Positions 1-9,126 of a DNA stretch of 64,000 bases are shown here, in pieces. Where the stretch lies: assembly GCA_030066085.1 (NCBI GenBank), contig JASJCI010000005.1, forward strand, positions 62,001-126,000, written 5' to 3'. The number at the start of each line of letters is the position of its first letter. Positions within the stretch are counted from its first letter, which is position 1. The notes under the pieces were generated by a model. It had not been told where the DNA came from. It searched no databases and worked only from the letters and a program-made list of their open reading frames with translations. The translations under genes and the position numbers were made by a program. This stretch comes from Gammaproteobacteria bacterium (GTDB taxonomy: Bacteria; Pseudomonadota; Gammaproteobacteria; GCA-001735895).

Positions 1-798
1 GTTATTACCCACAGCGGTCTCAATCGCTCGGCGTTCGCGTCATCGATCCGGGTCGATCGCTCGACCCTCTCGCAACTGCTCGCGCCGGATAACGTGCGCC
101 TGCCGCGTGCCGATACGGTAGCCTCGATTGCCGAGGTACACCAGGTCAGCATCGACTGGTTGCTGGGGCTGACCCAGGAAGGGAGCATGGCGGCCGACAT
201 CATGCCGGAAGCGCTCGAGGTCGACGAGTACAGCGGCCTGGTGTTCGACAAGAACCTGGAGTGGCACCGCGAGGCCTGCGGCTACAAGGTGCGTTACGTG
301 CCGACGACGCTGCCCGACCTGCTCAAGACCGAGGCAGTGGCGGAATACGAGTTCAACCGCTACGGTTCGGGTCGGGTCGACCAGTCCGTGCGTGACAACC
401 AGTTGTTGCTGTTGCAGCAGCGCCATCCCGGCAGCGAACTCGAGACCTGCATGCCGCTGCAGCAGCTCGATGCCTTCGCCGCGGGGCAGGGTATCTGGCA
501 GGGTATGCCGGCGCCCGATCGCCGTCGCCAGCTGCAGCAGATGATCGAGCTGAACGCCGAGCTTTATCCCGGTTTTCGCTGGTTCCTGTTCGACGGCAAG
601 CAGACTTACTCGGCATCATTTACCATCTTCGGGCCGATGCGTGCATCGGTGTTCCTGGGACACCTGTATGTCATCGTCAACAGTATCGACCACATTCGCC
701 GCCTGACGGATCGTTTCGACGACCTGATCCGGCTCGCGGTGGTGCATCCGCACGAGATTGGCGACTACCTGCAGGCGTTGCTGGCAAAATGTCGATGA
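1..798 (+). CDS. XRE-family transcriptional regulator, 5' end cut by window edge
   Basis: The reading frame is open from base 1 (frame 1) to the TGA at 796-798, so the start lies outside the window. The first visible ~55 residues look like the second half of a Cro/C1-type helix-turn-helix: 'RVDRSTLSQLL' as recognition helix, then 'LPRADTVASIAEVHQVSIDWLLGLT', the usual end of an XRE DNA-binding domain. The remaining ~200 residues form a soluble C-terminal domain with no catalytic motif I recognise, presumably effector-binding. It lies 138 bases upstream of the flavoprotein gene at 937 on the same strand, so regulation of that gene is a reasonable inference. An internal ATG at 94 would delete most of the HTH and is not the start. 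Confidence 0.75.
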   Translation, partial: VITHSGLNRSAFASSIRVDRSTLSQLLAPDNVRLPRADTVASIAEVHQVSIDWLLGLTQEGSMAADIMPEALEVDEYSGLVFDKNLEWHREACGYKVRYVPTTLPDLLKTEAVAEYEFNRYGSGRVDQSVRDNQLLLLQQRHPGSELETCMPLQQLDAFAAGQGIWQGMPAPDRRRQLQQMIELNAELYPGFRWFLFDGKQTYSASFTIFGPMRASVFLGHLYVIVNSIDHIRRLTDRFDDLIRLAVVHPHEIGDYLQALLAKCR

Positions 799-936
799 CG
801 CGACCAGGGCGGCAATCGACCGCTAACCGGGCCGGCGTGCTGGCGGCCTGTCGAGCGCGCGACCGGCGTTGCGTCGCGGCCCGGCGCGATGATTTGCGGC
901 GCAACAATTCAGGCTACTTGCCAGCGAGGTGAAACG

Positions 937-3354
937 ATGAAATCTCATGCCCAGGTCGTGGTTATCGGCGGCGGCGTCGTCGGCTGCAGCGTGATCTATC
1001 ACCTGACCAGGCTCGGCCTGCGGGACGTCGTGCTGATCGAGCGTTCGGAGCTGACCTCCGGATCGACCTGGCACGCGGCGGGCGGTTTTCATACTCTCAA
1101 TGCCGATACCAACATGGCCGCACTGCAGGGTTACACCATCCGGCTGTACCGTGAACTCGAGCAACTGACCGGCCAGTCCTGCAGCCTGCACCACGTGGGC
1201 GGCATCACCCTCGCGGAATCACCCGAGCGGCTCGACTTTCTCAAGTCGGCGCGCGCGATGCATCGCCACATGGGGCTCGATACGGAGCTGATAGGACCGG
1301 AGGAAATCCGTGAACTCAGTCCGATTACGAATACCGACGGTGTTCTCGGAGCGCTGTACGATCCGCTCGACGGTCATCTCGATCCGTCCGGCACGACCCA
1401 CGCCTATGCCAAGGGTGCGCAGATGCAGGGTGCCGAGATAGTCCTGCGCAACCGCGTGCTGGCAACCAGTCCGCGTGCCGACGGCGGCTGGGACGTGCTC
1501 ACGGAGCAGGGTACGATCGTCGCCGAGCAGCTGGTGAATGCCGCTGGCCTGTGGGCACGCGAGGTCGGTGCAATGGCGGGCGTTTATCTGCCGTTGCACC
1601 CGATGGAGCACCAGTACTTCGCGACCGCCGATATCCCCGAGGTGGCCGAACGCGAGCACGAACTGCCGCACGTCATGGATCCGGAAGGCGAGAGTTACCT
1701 GCGCCAGGAGGGCAAGGGACTGGTGATCGGGTTCTACGAGCAAAACTGCGAACCCTGGGCGGTAGACGGTACCCGCTGGGACTTCGGCCACGAACTGCTG
1801 GAAGACAATCTCGACCGTATCGGCGACTCGATGGAGTTTGCCTTCCGCCGCTACCCGGTGCTGGGCGAGGCCGGGATCAAGACCATCATCAATGGCCCCT
1901 TTACCTTCGCGCCGGACGGTAACCCGCTGGTCGGCCCGGTGCCCGGGCTGCGCAACTACTGGTCGGCCTGCGCGGTCATGGCCGGTTTCAGCCAGGGTGG
2001 TGGCGTCGGTCTGACGCTGGCGGAGTGGATGATCGAAGGCGAGCCGTCGCGCGACGTTTTCGCGATGGACGTGGCGCGCTTCGGCGACTACTGCACGCCG
2101 TCATACACCCGTCTCAAGGTGCGGGAAAACTACCAGCGCCGTTTCAGCGTGTCTTACCCCAACGAAGAGTTGCCGGCCGCCCGGCCGCTCGATACGACCC
2201 CGGCCTATGGTATCTGGAAGGCGCAAAATGCGGTGTTCGGCGATATGTACGGCATGGAGCACGTCAACTATTTTGCCCCCGCGGGCGAGGAGCCCTACGA
2301 AATACCGAGCTTCCGGCGCTCGAACGCGTTCGAGACCGTCGGCGAGGAAGTGCGCGCGGTGCGCGAGGCGGTCGGAATCAACGAAGTGCATAACTTCGGC
2401 AAGTATGAAGTCGGCGGTCGCGCAGCCCGGGCCTACCTCGACCGGATAATGGCTGGTCGCATTCCCGCGGTCGGCCGCCTCGCGTTGAACCCGATGTTGA
2501 GCCCCGGGGGGCGCATTATCGGAGATTTTACCGTTGCCCAGGTGCGCGAGGACCTGTTCCAGGTGACCGCGTCGTACGGCGCGCAGGCCTATCACATGCG
2601 CTGGTTCGAGCAGCACCTGCCGGACGCGGACGTGACGCTGCGTAATGTCTCGCAGGAACGAATCGGCTTCCAGGTTGCCGGGCCGCGTGCGCAGCAGCTG
2701 CTGCAGCGCGTTACCCGCGCTGACGTGTCCAGCGCGGCATTTCCGTTTCTGTCGGTGCGCGAAATCGACGTGGGTCCGCTGCACGCGATCGTGCAACGCG
2801 TCAGCTACACCGGCGATCGCGGCTACGAGATCTACGTACCCTGGCAGCACCAGGCCGGACTCTACGAGGTACTGACCGCGGCTGGAGCCGACCTCGGCCT
2901 GCGTCCCTTCGGCATGCGCGCGATGATGAGCCTGCGGCTCGACAAGTCTTTCGGCTCGTGGATGCGCGAGTTCAAACCCGATTACACGCCCTGCGAGACG
3001 GGCCTGGATCGTTTTGTCGCTTACGACAAGGCGGCCGATTTCATCGGCAAGGCGGCGGCGCTGGCCGAGCGCGAGCGCGGTGTTTCGCGCCGGCTTTGCA
3101 CGTTTGTCGTCGACGCCATCGATGCCGATGCGGTGGCCTGGGAGCCGATCTGGCATGGCGGGGAAGTGGTCGGTTACGTGACATCGGGCGGATACTCGCA
3201 CTACGCGCAAAAGAGCATCGCGTACGGTTTCCTGCCAGTGGAACTAATCGAGGAAGGTCGCGAGGTCGAGATCGAGATCCTGGGCGACATGGTCGGGGCG
3301 CGCCTCTACACCCGGCCCCTGTTCGATCCGCGCAACGAATACCTGCGGGGTTAG
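937..3354 (+). CDS. Dimethylglycine/sarcosine dehydrogenase-like flavoprotein with C-terminal GcvT domain
   Basis: 805 residues. The N-terminal half is a DAO-type FAD domain with dinucleotide fold 'VVVIGGGVVGCS' (7-18). The 'GSTWHAAGG' motif carries His46, matching the histidine that binds FAD covalently in dimethylglycine dehydrogenase. The C-terminal ~370 residues are an aminomethyltransferase (GcvT-like) domain with 'VSYTGDRGYEIYVP', which in this family passes the oxidised methyl to tetrahydrofolate. The expected reaction is oxidative N-demethylation of a tertiary or secondary methylamine, giving 5,10-methylene-THF. ATG 937 is preferred over upstream in-frame starts because GAGGTG sits just before it and the paralogue at 44118 begins with the same residues (MKSHA-VVVIGGGV). 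It lies 30 bases before the methyltransferase gene. Substrate unknown. Confidence 0.85.
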   Translation: MKSHAQVVVIGGGVVGCSVIYHLTRLGLRDVVLIERSELTSGSTWHAAGGFHTLNADTNMAALQGYTIRLYRELEQLTGQSCSLHHVGGITLAESPERLDFLKSARAMHRHMGLDTELIGPEEIRELSPITNTDGVLGALYDPLDGHLDPSGTTHAYAKGAQMQGAEIVLRNRVLATSPRADGGWDVLTEQGTIVAEQLVNAAGLWAREVGAMAGVYLPLHPMEHQYFATADIPEVAEREHELPHVMDPEGESYLRQEGKGLVIGFYEQNCEPWAVDGTRWDFGHELLEDNLDRIGDSMEFAFRRYPVLGEAGIKTIINGPFTFAPDGNPLVGPVPGLRNYWSACAVMAGFSQGGGVGLTLAEWMIEGEPSRDVFAMDVARFGDYCTPSYTRLKVRENYQRRFSVSYPNEELPAARPLDTTPAYGIWKAQNAVFGDMYGMEHVNYFAPAGEEPYEIPSFRRSNAFETVGEEVRAVREAVGINEVHNFGKYEVGGRAARAYLDRIMAGRIPAVGRLALNPMLSPGGRIIGDFTVAQVREDLFQVTASYGAQAYHMRWFEQHLPDADVTLRNVSQERIGFQVAGPRAQQLLQRVTRADVSSAAFPFLSVREIDVGPLHAIVQRVSYTGDRGYEIYVPWQHQAGLYEVLTAAGADLGLRPFGMRAMMSLRLDKSFGSWMREFKPDYTPCETGLDRFVAYDKAADFIGKAAALAERERGVSRRLCTFVVDAIDADAVAWEPIWHGGEVVGYVTSGGYSHYAQKSIAYGFLPVELIEEGREVEIEILGDMVGARLYTRPLFDPRNEYLRG

Positions 3355-3384
3355 ACCCGCGGCGCAGCACGGGAGGAAATCCGC

Positions 3385-4011
3385 ATGAGAGACAAATCCG
3401 ATGACATTCTTTTCCGGGTGAGCAACCTCGGCCAGGGCGACAGCTCTCGCGATATCTACGATGACTGGTCGGACGATTACGACCGCCACCTGCTGGCCGA
3501 GTTCGGCTACGTGTCGCCGCGCATCGCGGCGGTCGAGCTGGGGGCCGCGGTGAGCACGCGTGAACTGGACGTGGTCGACTACGGCTGCGGCACCGGACTG
3601 GTCGGCGCCGCGCTCGCCGCCGAAGGTTTTACCCGTATCGACGGGCTCGATATTTCCGAGGGTATGCTGACACAGGCCCGTGCCAAGGGGGTTTATCGCA
3701 GCCTGCTGTGCGCGGATCTGACCGGACCGATTGCGCTTGCCGATGCAACCTATGGCGCTGCCTGCTGCATCGGCTCGATGGGTGCCGGCCACGTCGCTGC
3801 GGAGCACGTGCCGGAAATGCTGCGCCCGCTCGCGCCGGGCGGTATTTTCGTCGCCATCATGAACGGGGCCTACTACGAGTCCGGCGGTTTCGAGCAGGCT
3901 TTCCGGGCGTTGCAGGACGCGGGCAGCTGGCAGATCCGCAAGCTCGAGCAGTTCAATTACATGACCGAACTGGATCGTCCGGGCTGGCTCCTGGTCGCGC
4001 AGAAAACCTGA
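3385..4011 (+). CDS. Class I SAM-dependent methyltransferase
   Basis: 208 residues, single domain. Motif I is 'VVDYGCGTGLVG' (63-74), followed by 'IDGLDISEGML' with the acidic residue that binds the SAM ribose; the later strand 'LAPGGIFVAIMNG' fits a Rossmann methyltransferase of the UbiE/WBSCR27 type. The ATG has a strong GGGAGGAAA ribosome site 6-8 bases upstream. The gene follows the flavoprotein by 30 bases and is probably co-transcribed. Nothing in the sequence identifies the methyl acceptor. The pairing with a demethylating enzyme is noted, but a functional link is not established. Confidence 0.8.
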   Translation: MRDKSDDILFRVSNLGQGDSSRDIYDDWSDDYDRHLLAEFGYVSPRIAAVELGAAVSTRELDVVDYGCGTGLVGAALAAEGFTRIDGLDISEGMLTQARAKGVYRSLLCADLTGPIALADATYGAACCIGSMGAGHVAAEHVPEMLRPLAPGGIFVAIMNGAYYESGGFEQAFRALQDAGSWQIRKLEQFNYMTELDRPGWLLVAQKT

Positions 4012-4062
4012 GCGGTCAGTCGCTCCCCGGCCCCCGCGGCGACGAGGGCTGGCGCGAGCGGC

Positions 4063-4374
4063 TCAATCCGAGCGGGAATGGCGCTCGATGAAATCCTCCA
4101 GCTTCTGCGCGAATATGTCCCAGATTGCCATGGGACCGGCGTTCTGCACGGTTTCCTCGCGCCAGTGGCCGAGATGCATGGTCTTGATTTCGTCACCCTT
4201 TTGCTGCATGTCGGTCAACAGTTCACCGTAGGCTTCGAGCTTGGCGCGGGAGGCGTGTTCGTCGTCCAGGTGTTCGGTTGCTTCCTGCGCGCGCACGTAC
4301 AGTTCGTCGACGTGCTTCAGACGTGCCTCGTATTCCCGGATATGCTGTTCGATTAGCTGTTCTTTGCTGGTCAT
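4063..4374 (-). CDS. Small helical (coiled-coil) protein, function unknown
   Basis: 103 residues, strongly charged and almost entirely helical in composition (E, K, L, A, R-rich heptad-like first 70 residues), with no signal peptide, membrane segment or cysteine. I do not recognise the family. ATG 4374 is chosen over an in-frame ATG 15 bases upstream because GGAGG lies 8 bases before it. It is transcribed away from ccmA, with an FNR-type palindrome in the shared 135-base region. On the minus strand a TAAAAT hexamer (4403 down to 4398) lies downstream of that palindrome, so this gene, as much as ccmA, may be the oxygen-controlled one. Confidence 0.65.
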   Translation of the reverse strand: MTSKEQLIEQHIREYEARLKHVDELYVRAQEATEHLDDEHASRAKLEAYGELLTDMQQKGDEIKTMHLGHWREETVQNAGPMAIWDIFAQKLEDFIERHSRSD

Positions 4375-4429
4375 GTTTACTACCTCCAAGATACCTGATT
4401 TTAACCTACTCCGTTTAGCTTGGGCACGC

Positions 4430-4443
4430 CTGATTTAAATCAA
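4430..4443. promoter_or_regulatory. FNR/Anr-type binding site between the small gene and ccmA
   Basis: CTGATTTAAATCAA matches the FNR consensus TTGAT-N4-ATCAA at nine of ten defined positions. Its centre (4436.5) is 73 bases from the ccmA start and 62 bases from the start of the divergent small gene. Either spacing allows activation from about -41 with a 20-35 base leader. FNR-type control of cytochrome c maturation at low oxygen is known in gammaproteobacteria. No FNR gene is in the window. Confidence 0.6.
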
Positions 4444-4509
4444 CTAAAATGAGTTGATCGCGCCCCGACCCACGGCTAACCTGCGCGCACGTCCTACACT
4501 GTAAATGGT

Positions 4510-5142
4510 ATGTCCGCCAACACCTTGCTCGAAACCCGCAACCTGACCTGTATCCGTAACGATCGCAGGCTATTCGGCGGTCTCGAGCTGGTGCTCGAAG
4601 CGGGCCAGATGCTGGTGGTCGAGGGGCCCAACGGTTGCGGCAAGACCAGCCTGCTGCGAATCCTGACCGGGCTGCGGCTGGCCGACGAGGGCGAGGTGCG
4701 CTGGCGTGGCGAGACCATCGAAAAGCTGGCCGGCGACTACTACGAGGAAATTGCCTATGTCGGACACCATGACGGTGTCAAACGCGAACTGTCCTGCCTG
4801 GAAAACCTGCGCCTCGCGCGTGCGATGGGAATACCGTCGGCGCTCGAGCTGGACGATGTGCTGGAACAGGTCAACCTTTACGTTTACGGCGAAACGGAGG
4901 CCGGCAGCCTTTCCGCCGGCCAGCGTCGCCGGCTGGCGCTGGCGCGATTGCTGGCGACGCGCTCGATCCTGTGGATTCTCGACGAACCCTTTACCTCGCT
5001 CGACAAGGCCAGCATGGCGATGTTTACCGGGCTGTTCGTTGCCCACATCGAAGCCGGTGGCATGATCGTAATGACCTCGCATCACGATATACCGCTCGAC
5101 CACGAGCGAATCCGGCGCCTCGACCTCGGGGCGAAGGCATGA
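4510..5142 (+). CDS. ccmA: Cytochrome c maturation ABC transporter ATP-binding protein CcmA
   Basis: 210 residues, the usual CcmA length. Walker A 'GPNGCGKTS' (39-47), ABC signature 'LSAGQ' (134-138) and Walker B 'ILWILDEP' (153-160) are all intact. With CcmB and CcmC it forms the membrane complex that uses ATP to release heme-loaded CcmE, as known for System I. It is the first gene of a nine-gene ccm operon in canonical order, and its stop overlaps the ccmB start (ATGA). An FNR-type site lies 66 bases upstream. Confidence 0.97.
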   Translation: MSANTLLETRNLTCIRNDRRLFGGLELVLEAGQMLVVEGPNGCGKTSLLRILTGLRLADEGEVRWRGETIEKLAGDYYEEIAYVGHHDGVKRELSCLENLRLARAMGIPSALELDDVLEQVNLYVYGETEAGSLSAGQRRRLALARLLATRSILWILDEPFTSLDKASMAMFTGLFVAHIEAGGMIVMTSHHDIPLDHERIRRLDLGAKA

Positions 5143-5828
5143 ACGTTCAGCGGCTGTCGCTGTGGCAGGCGTTCGTTTTCCTGCTACGCCGCGACCTGTT
5201 GCTCGCGCTGCGCAACCGGGCCGAGTACGCGATGCCGCTGCTGTTTTTCGTGGTGGTAATAACGCTGTTTCCGCTGGCGCTGGGGGCGTTGCCGGAACTG
5301 CTGGCGCGCATCGCGCCCGGAATCGTCTGGGTGGCCGCGCTGCTGGCCGCGATGCTGTCGCTGGAAAGTATCTTCCGTTCCGATTTCGACGACGGTTCGC
5401 TGGAGCAGATTTTGCTCAGCGCGCACCCGGTGGCGGTTTTGGTGCTGGCCAAGGTCTGCGCGCACTGGCTGGTGACCGGGCTGCCGCTGTTGCTGGTGGC
5501 GCCGCTGCTGGCCGAAATGCTCGGCATGCCGAGCGCGGCGCAGCCCATGCTGCTGCTGACGATTCTGCTCGGCACACCGATCCTGAGCCTGATCGGCGCA
5601 ATCGGCGTGGCATTGACCGTGGGACTGCGAAAAGGTGGTATAATCCTGTCCCTGCTGGTTTTGCCGTTGTACGTGCCGGTGTTGATATTCGCCGCCAGCG
5701 CGATTGAAAACGCCGCGATGGGACTCGATGTAACACCCCAGATCTATATGTTGCTGGCATTCCTGTTTCTGTCGATCTCGCTGTCGCCCTGGGCGACTGC
5801 CGCGGCATTGCGTATGTCGGCGGGATAG
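5139..5828 (+). CDS. ccmB: Cytochrome c maturation ABC transporter permease CcmB
   Basis: 229 residues with about six hydrophobic membrane segments and the charged N-terminal stretch 'LLRRDLLLALRNRAEY' typical of CcmB. It is the membrane partner of CcmA in the CcmABCD complex of System I cytochrome c biogenesis. ATG 5139 overlaps the ccmA stop by four bases (ATGA), indicating translational coupling. The open frame extends further upstream inside ccmA, but that part has no family similarity and is excluded. Confidence 0.95.
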   Translation: MNVQRLSLWQAFVFLLRRDLLLALRNRAEYAMPLLFFVVVITLFPLALGALPELLARIAPGIVWVAALLAAMLSLESIFRSDFDDGSLEQILLSAHPVAVLVLAKVCAHWLVTGLPLLLVAPLLAEMLGMPSAAQPMLLLTILLGTPILSLIGAIGVALTVGLRKGGIILSLLVLPLYVPVLIFAASAIENAAMGLDVTPQIYMLLAFLFLSISLSPWATAAALRMSAG

Positions 5829-5843
5829 CCGCTGGATTTAGTT

Positions 5844-6569
5844 ATGTTTCTGTGGTTTCACAAACTCGGTTCGCCGCCCCACTTTTACCGCATAGCCGGC
5901 AGGTTTATTCCGTGGCTGAACGCGATCTTCATGGTGCTGGTACTGGCCGGACTCTACGGTGGCCTGATCCTGGCCCCGACCGATTACCAGCAGGGAGAGA
6001 GCTACCGCATTATCTTCGTTCACGTACCCGCGGCCTGGATGTCCCTGTTCATCTACGTGGTGATGGCCGTATGCGGCGTGGTCATAATCGTCTGGCGCAT
6101 GAAACTGGCCGAGGTGGTGCTGATAAGCAGTGCGCCGATCGGCGCATCGTTTACCTTCCTCGCATTGGTGACCGGTTCGCTGTGGGGCAAACCCATGTGG
6201 GGCACTTACTGGGTGTGGGACGCGCGCCTGACCTCTGAACTGATCCTGCTGTTCCTGTACCTGGGCGTGATCGGCCTGCACAACGCCATCGAGGACAAGC
6301 GGATAGCCGGGCGCGCGGTCGCGATCCTGGCTATTGTCGGTGTGGTCAATGTGCCGATTATTCACTACTCGGTCGAATGGTGGCACTCGCTGCACCAGCC
6401 CGCATCGCTGACCAAGTTCGACAAACCGTCGATGCCGCCGAGCATGTACGTGCCGATCCTGATCATGGCGCTCGCGTTCCAGGTGTATTACGCCGCCGTC
6501 CTGTTCCAGAAGTGTCGGGCCGAGCTGCTGCAGCGTGAACGAAACAGCCGCTGGGTCGAGGAACTTTAG
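5844..6569 (+). CDS. ccmC: Heme-handling protein CcmC
   Basis: 241 residues, six membrane segments. The tryptophan-rich WWD-type heme loop 'WGKPMWGTYWVWD' is at 114-126. The two periplasmic axial histidines fall at His60 ('FVHVP') and His184 ('HSLHQ'), the same numbers as in E. coli CcmC. It presents heme to CcmE in the periplasm. It follows ccmB by 15 bases and is followed directly by ccmD. Confidence 0.97.
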   Translation: MFLWFHKLGSPPHFYRIAGRFIPWLNAIFMVLVLAGLYGGLILAPTDYQQGESYRIIFVHVPAAWMSLFIYVVMAVCGVVIIVWRMKLAEVVLISSAPIGASFTFLALVTGSLWGKPMWGTYWVWDARLTSELILLFLYLGVIGLHNAIEDKRIAGRAVAILAIVGVVNVPIIHYSVEWWHSLHQPASLTKFDKPSMPPSMYVPILIMALAFQVYYAAVLFQKCRAELLQRERNSRWVEEL

Positions 6570-6728
6570 GTGGCGGAATTTTTTCATATGGGGGGGTATG
6601 CCCAGTTCGTCTGGCCGAGCTACGGCATTGCCGTACTGGTTTTGTGGTTGAACTGGTATCTGCCGAGAAGGCAACATAAACAAGTCTTGCGCCAGCTCAA
6701 ACGGCGCAGAGGTAGAGAGCAACAATGA
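6570..6728 (+). CDS. ccmD: Heme exporter subunit CcmD (52 residues)
   Basis: A very short gene that length filters would miss. It starts with GTG immediately after the ccmC stop and ends with TGA overlapping the ccmE start. The protein begins MAEFFHMGGYAQFVWPSYG, the recognisable CcmD N-terminus, then a single membrane helix (about 18-31) and a basic cytoplasmic tail (RRQHKQVLRQLKRRRGR). CcmD is known to help release holo-CcmE from CcmABC. Position, length and motif agree, so the call is firm despite the size. Confidence 0.93.
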   Translation: MAEFFHMGGYAQFVWPSYGIAVLVLWLNWYLPRRQHKQVLRQLKRRRGREQQ

Positions 6729-7159
6729 CGCCCGCAAGAAAGAAACGACTCGCGCTGGTGGTGTTGATGGTGGCCGGAGTATCGGTCGGCGTCAGCTTCG
6801 CGCTGCAGTCGCTGAACCAGAATATCATGTTTTTCAAGACGCCGAGCGAAGTGCGCGCTGGCGAAGCCCCGGCGGACCGGTTGTTCCGCGTCGGCGGCAT
6901 GGTTGTCGCCGGCAGCGTGAGTCGCCCGGGCGACGGCCTGACGGTACAGTTCGACCTCACCGATAACGAAGAGCAGGTAACCGTCAAATACACCGGTATC
7001 CTGCCCGACCTGTTCCGCGAGGGGCAGGGTATCATCGCCAACGGCCGCCTCGATGCGCGCGGCGACTTCGTTGCCGAGGAAGTGCTCGCGAAACACGACG
7101 AGAACTACATGCCGCCCGAACTCGCCGAAATGCACAAGGCCAGGGAGGCGCAGCAATGA
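6725..7159 (+). CDS. ccmE: Periplasmic heme chaperone CcmE
   Basis: 144 residues: N-terminal membrane anchor (about 9-27), then an OB-fold domain. The heme-binding motif 'LAKHDENYMPPE' places the covalent heme ligand at His124 and the axial tyrosine at Tyr128, corresponding to E. coli His130 and Tyr134. It accepts heme from CcmC and delivers it to CcmF/CcmH. Both ends overlap neighbours by ATGA (ccmD before, ccmF after). Confidence 0.97.
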   Translation: MTPARKKRLALVVLMVAGVSVGVSFALQSLNQNIMFFKTPSEVRAGEAPADRLFRVGGMVVAGSVSRPGDGLTVQFDLTDNEEQVTVKYTGILPDLFREGQGIIANGRLDARGDFVAEEVLAKHDENYMPPELAEMHKAREAQQ

Positions 7160-9126
7160 TTCCCGAGATTGGTCACCTCGCGCTGATCATCGCGCTCTGT
7201 GTCGCGCTGGTGCAGGCGATCGTACCCCTGGCCGGTGCCAGCCTCGGCATCCAGCGCTGGGTCAACCTGGCGGTGCCGTCGGCGCTGGCGCAACTGCTGT
7301 TCGTCGCGATTTCCTACGCCTGCCTGACCTGGGCTTTCCTGGCGCACGATTTTTCGGTGCTTTACGTCGCGCAGAACTCGAATAGCGAGCTGCCGCTTAT
7401 CTATCGCATTTCCGGGGTGTGGGGCTCGCACGAGGGCTCGCTGCTGCTGTGGGCGCTGGTGCTGGCGGGCTGGGCCGGCGCGGTCGCGGTCTTCACCCCG
7501 AGCGTGCCGCGGGTCATGCGCGCGCGCGTGCTGGGTGTGCTCGGGCTGGTCTGTGTCGGTTTCCTGCTGTTCATTATCATCACGTCGAATCCGTTCGAAC
7601 GCCTGCTGCCGGCGGCGCCCGAGGGCAGCGATCTCAACCCGCTGCTGCAGGATATCGGCCTCGCGATTCATCCGCCGATGCTCTACCTCGGCTACGTCGG
7701 GTTTTCGGTGGCCTTCGCGTTCGCGATCGCCGCGCTGATTTCCGGCCAGGTGGATTCGGCCTGGGCACGCTGGGCGCGTCCCTGGACCAATATCGCGTGG
7801 ATGTTCCTGACCCTCGGCATCGCCCTCGGCAGTTGGTGGGCCTACTACGAACTCGGCTGGGGCGGCTGGTGGTTCTGGGATCCGGTCGAAAATGCCTCGT
7901 TCATGCCGTGGCTGATCGGTACCGCGCTGATGCACTCGCTGGCGATTACCGAGAAGCGCGGTACCTTCAAGGCCTGGACCGCGCTGCTCGCGATCTTCGC
8001 CTTCGCGCTCAGCCTGCTCGGCACCTTCCTCGTGCGCTCGGGCGTGCTGACCTCGGTGCATGCCTTCGCCACCGATCCCGAGCGTGGCGTGTTCATCCTC
8101 GGTTTCCTGGTGGTCGTGGTCGGCGGTTCGCTGGCGCTCTACGCCTGGCGCGCGCCGCTGCTGAAAAGCGCGGCCAAGACCGAGCTGCTGTCGCGCGACG
8201 GCGCGCTGCTGCTGAACAACGTTTTCCTCGCCGTGGTTACCGCCGCAATCCTGCTCGGCACGCTCTACCCGATCGCGATCGACGCGATGGGCGGCAAGAT
8301 CTCGGTTGGGCCCCCTTACTTCAACCTGATGTTCTTCGCCCTGACCGCGCCGCTGGGCGTACTGATCGGTATCGGCATGCTGCTGCGCTGGAAATCCGAC
8401 AGCATCGCGCGCCTGCGCGGCAAGCTGTGGCTGCCGGCGGTGCTGGCCGTGGTCGGTGGGTTCGGGTTAAGCCTGGTGCAGCCGCAATGGCACTTTGCCG
8501 CCGCCGCCGGGCTGGTCATGGCGCTGTGGATCGCGTTGACCGCGGGGCTGGCGCTGTACGATCGCGTGCGCGGACGCGCACTGGGCTCGGCCCTGCGCTC
8601 CACGCCGGCCGGCTTTTACGGCATGCTGCTCGGCCACGTCGGCGTTGCCGTGTTTATCGTCGGCGTAACGCTGACGAGCCTGTATACCGTGGAGCGGGAC
8701 CTGCGCATGGCGCCGGGCGACACCTACTCGGTGGCCGGTTACGAGTTTACCTTCCGGGGCGTGCGCCAGTACGACATCCACAACTATACCGCGACGCGCG
8801 GGGGTTTCAGCGTGCGCTCCGAGTCGGGTAACTACAATATCGACCTGTTTCCGGAGAAACGTATTTACCGCGTGCAGAAAATGCCGATGACCGAAGCCGC
8901 GATCGACGCCGGCCTGACCCGTGACCTGTTCATCGCGCTCGGCGAGCCGCTCGACAGCGCGGGGACCTGGGCTGTCAGGGTTTACTACAAGCCGTTCATT
9001 CGCTGGATATGGCTCGGGGCGCTGATCATGGGTATCGGCGGTATCGTGGCCGCGAGCGACCGGCGCTACCGGCGCCTGGTGCGCAGCCGTGCCGGCGACG
9101 CCGCGGCAAACGAGGCCGCCTCGTGA
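7156..9126 (+). CDS. ccmF: Cytochrome c heme lyase subunit CcmF
   Basis: 656 residues with many membrane segments. The WWD heme-handling loop reads 'WGGWWFWDPVENASF' near residues 235-249, and the 'GSHEGSLLLW' motif precedes it. CcmF with CcmH/CcmI ligates heme to apocytochrome c. Length and motifs are normal for the family. Its start overlaps the ccmE stop, and its stop overlaps the GTG start of ccmG. Confidence 0.97.
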   Translation: MIPEIGHLALIIALCVALVQAIVPLAGASLGIQRWVNLAVPSALAQLLFVAISYACLTWAFLAHDFSVLYVAQNSNSELPLIYRISGVWGSHEGSLLLWALVLAGWAGAVAVFTPSVPRVMRARVLGVLGLVCVGFLLFIIITSNPFERLLPAAPEGSDLNPLLQDIGLAIHPPMLYLGYVGFSVAFAFAIAALISGQVDSAWARWARPWTNIAWMFLTLGIALGSWWAYYELGWGGWWFWDPVENASFMPWLIGTALMHSLAITEKRGTFKAWTALLAIFAFALSLLGTFLVRSGVLTSVHAFATDPERGVFILGFLVVVVGGSLALYAWRAPLLKSAAKTELLSRDGALLLNNVFLAVVTAAILLGTLYPIAIDAMGGKISVGPPYFNLMFFALTAPLGVLIGIGMLLRWKSDSIARLRGKLWLPAVLAVVGGFGLSLVQPQWHFAAAAGLVMALWIALTAGLALYDRVRGRALGSALRSTPAGFYGMLLGHVGVAVFIVGVTLTSLYTVERDLRMAPGDTYSVAGYEFTFRGVRQYDIHNYTATRGGFSVRSESGNYNIDLFPEKRIYRVQKMPMTEAAIDAGLTRDLFIALGEPLDSAGTWAVRVYYKPFIRWIWLGALIMGIGGIVAASDRRYRRLVRSRAGDAAANEAAS

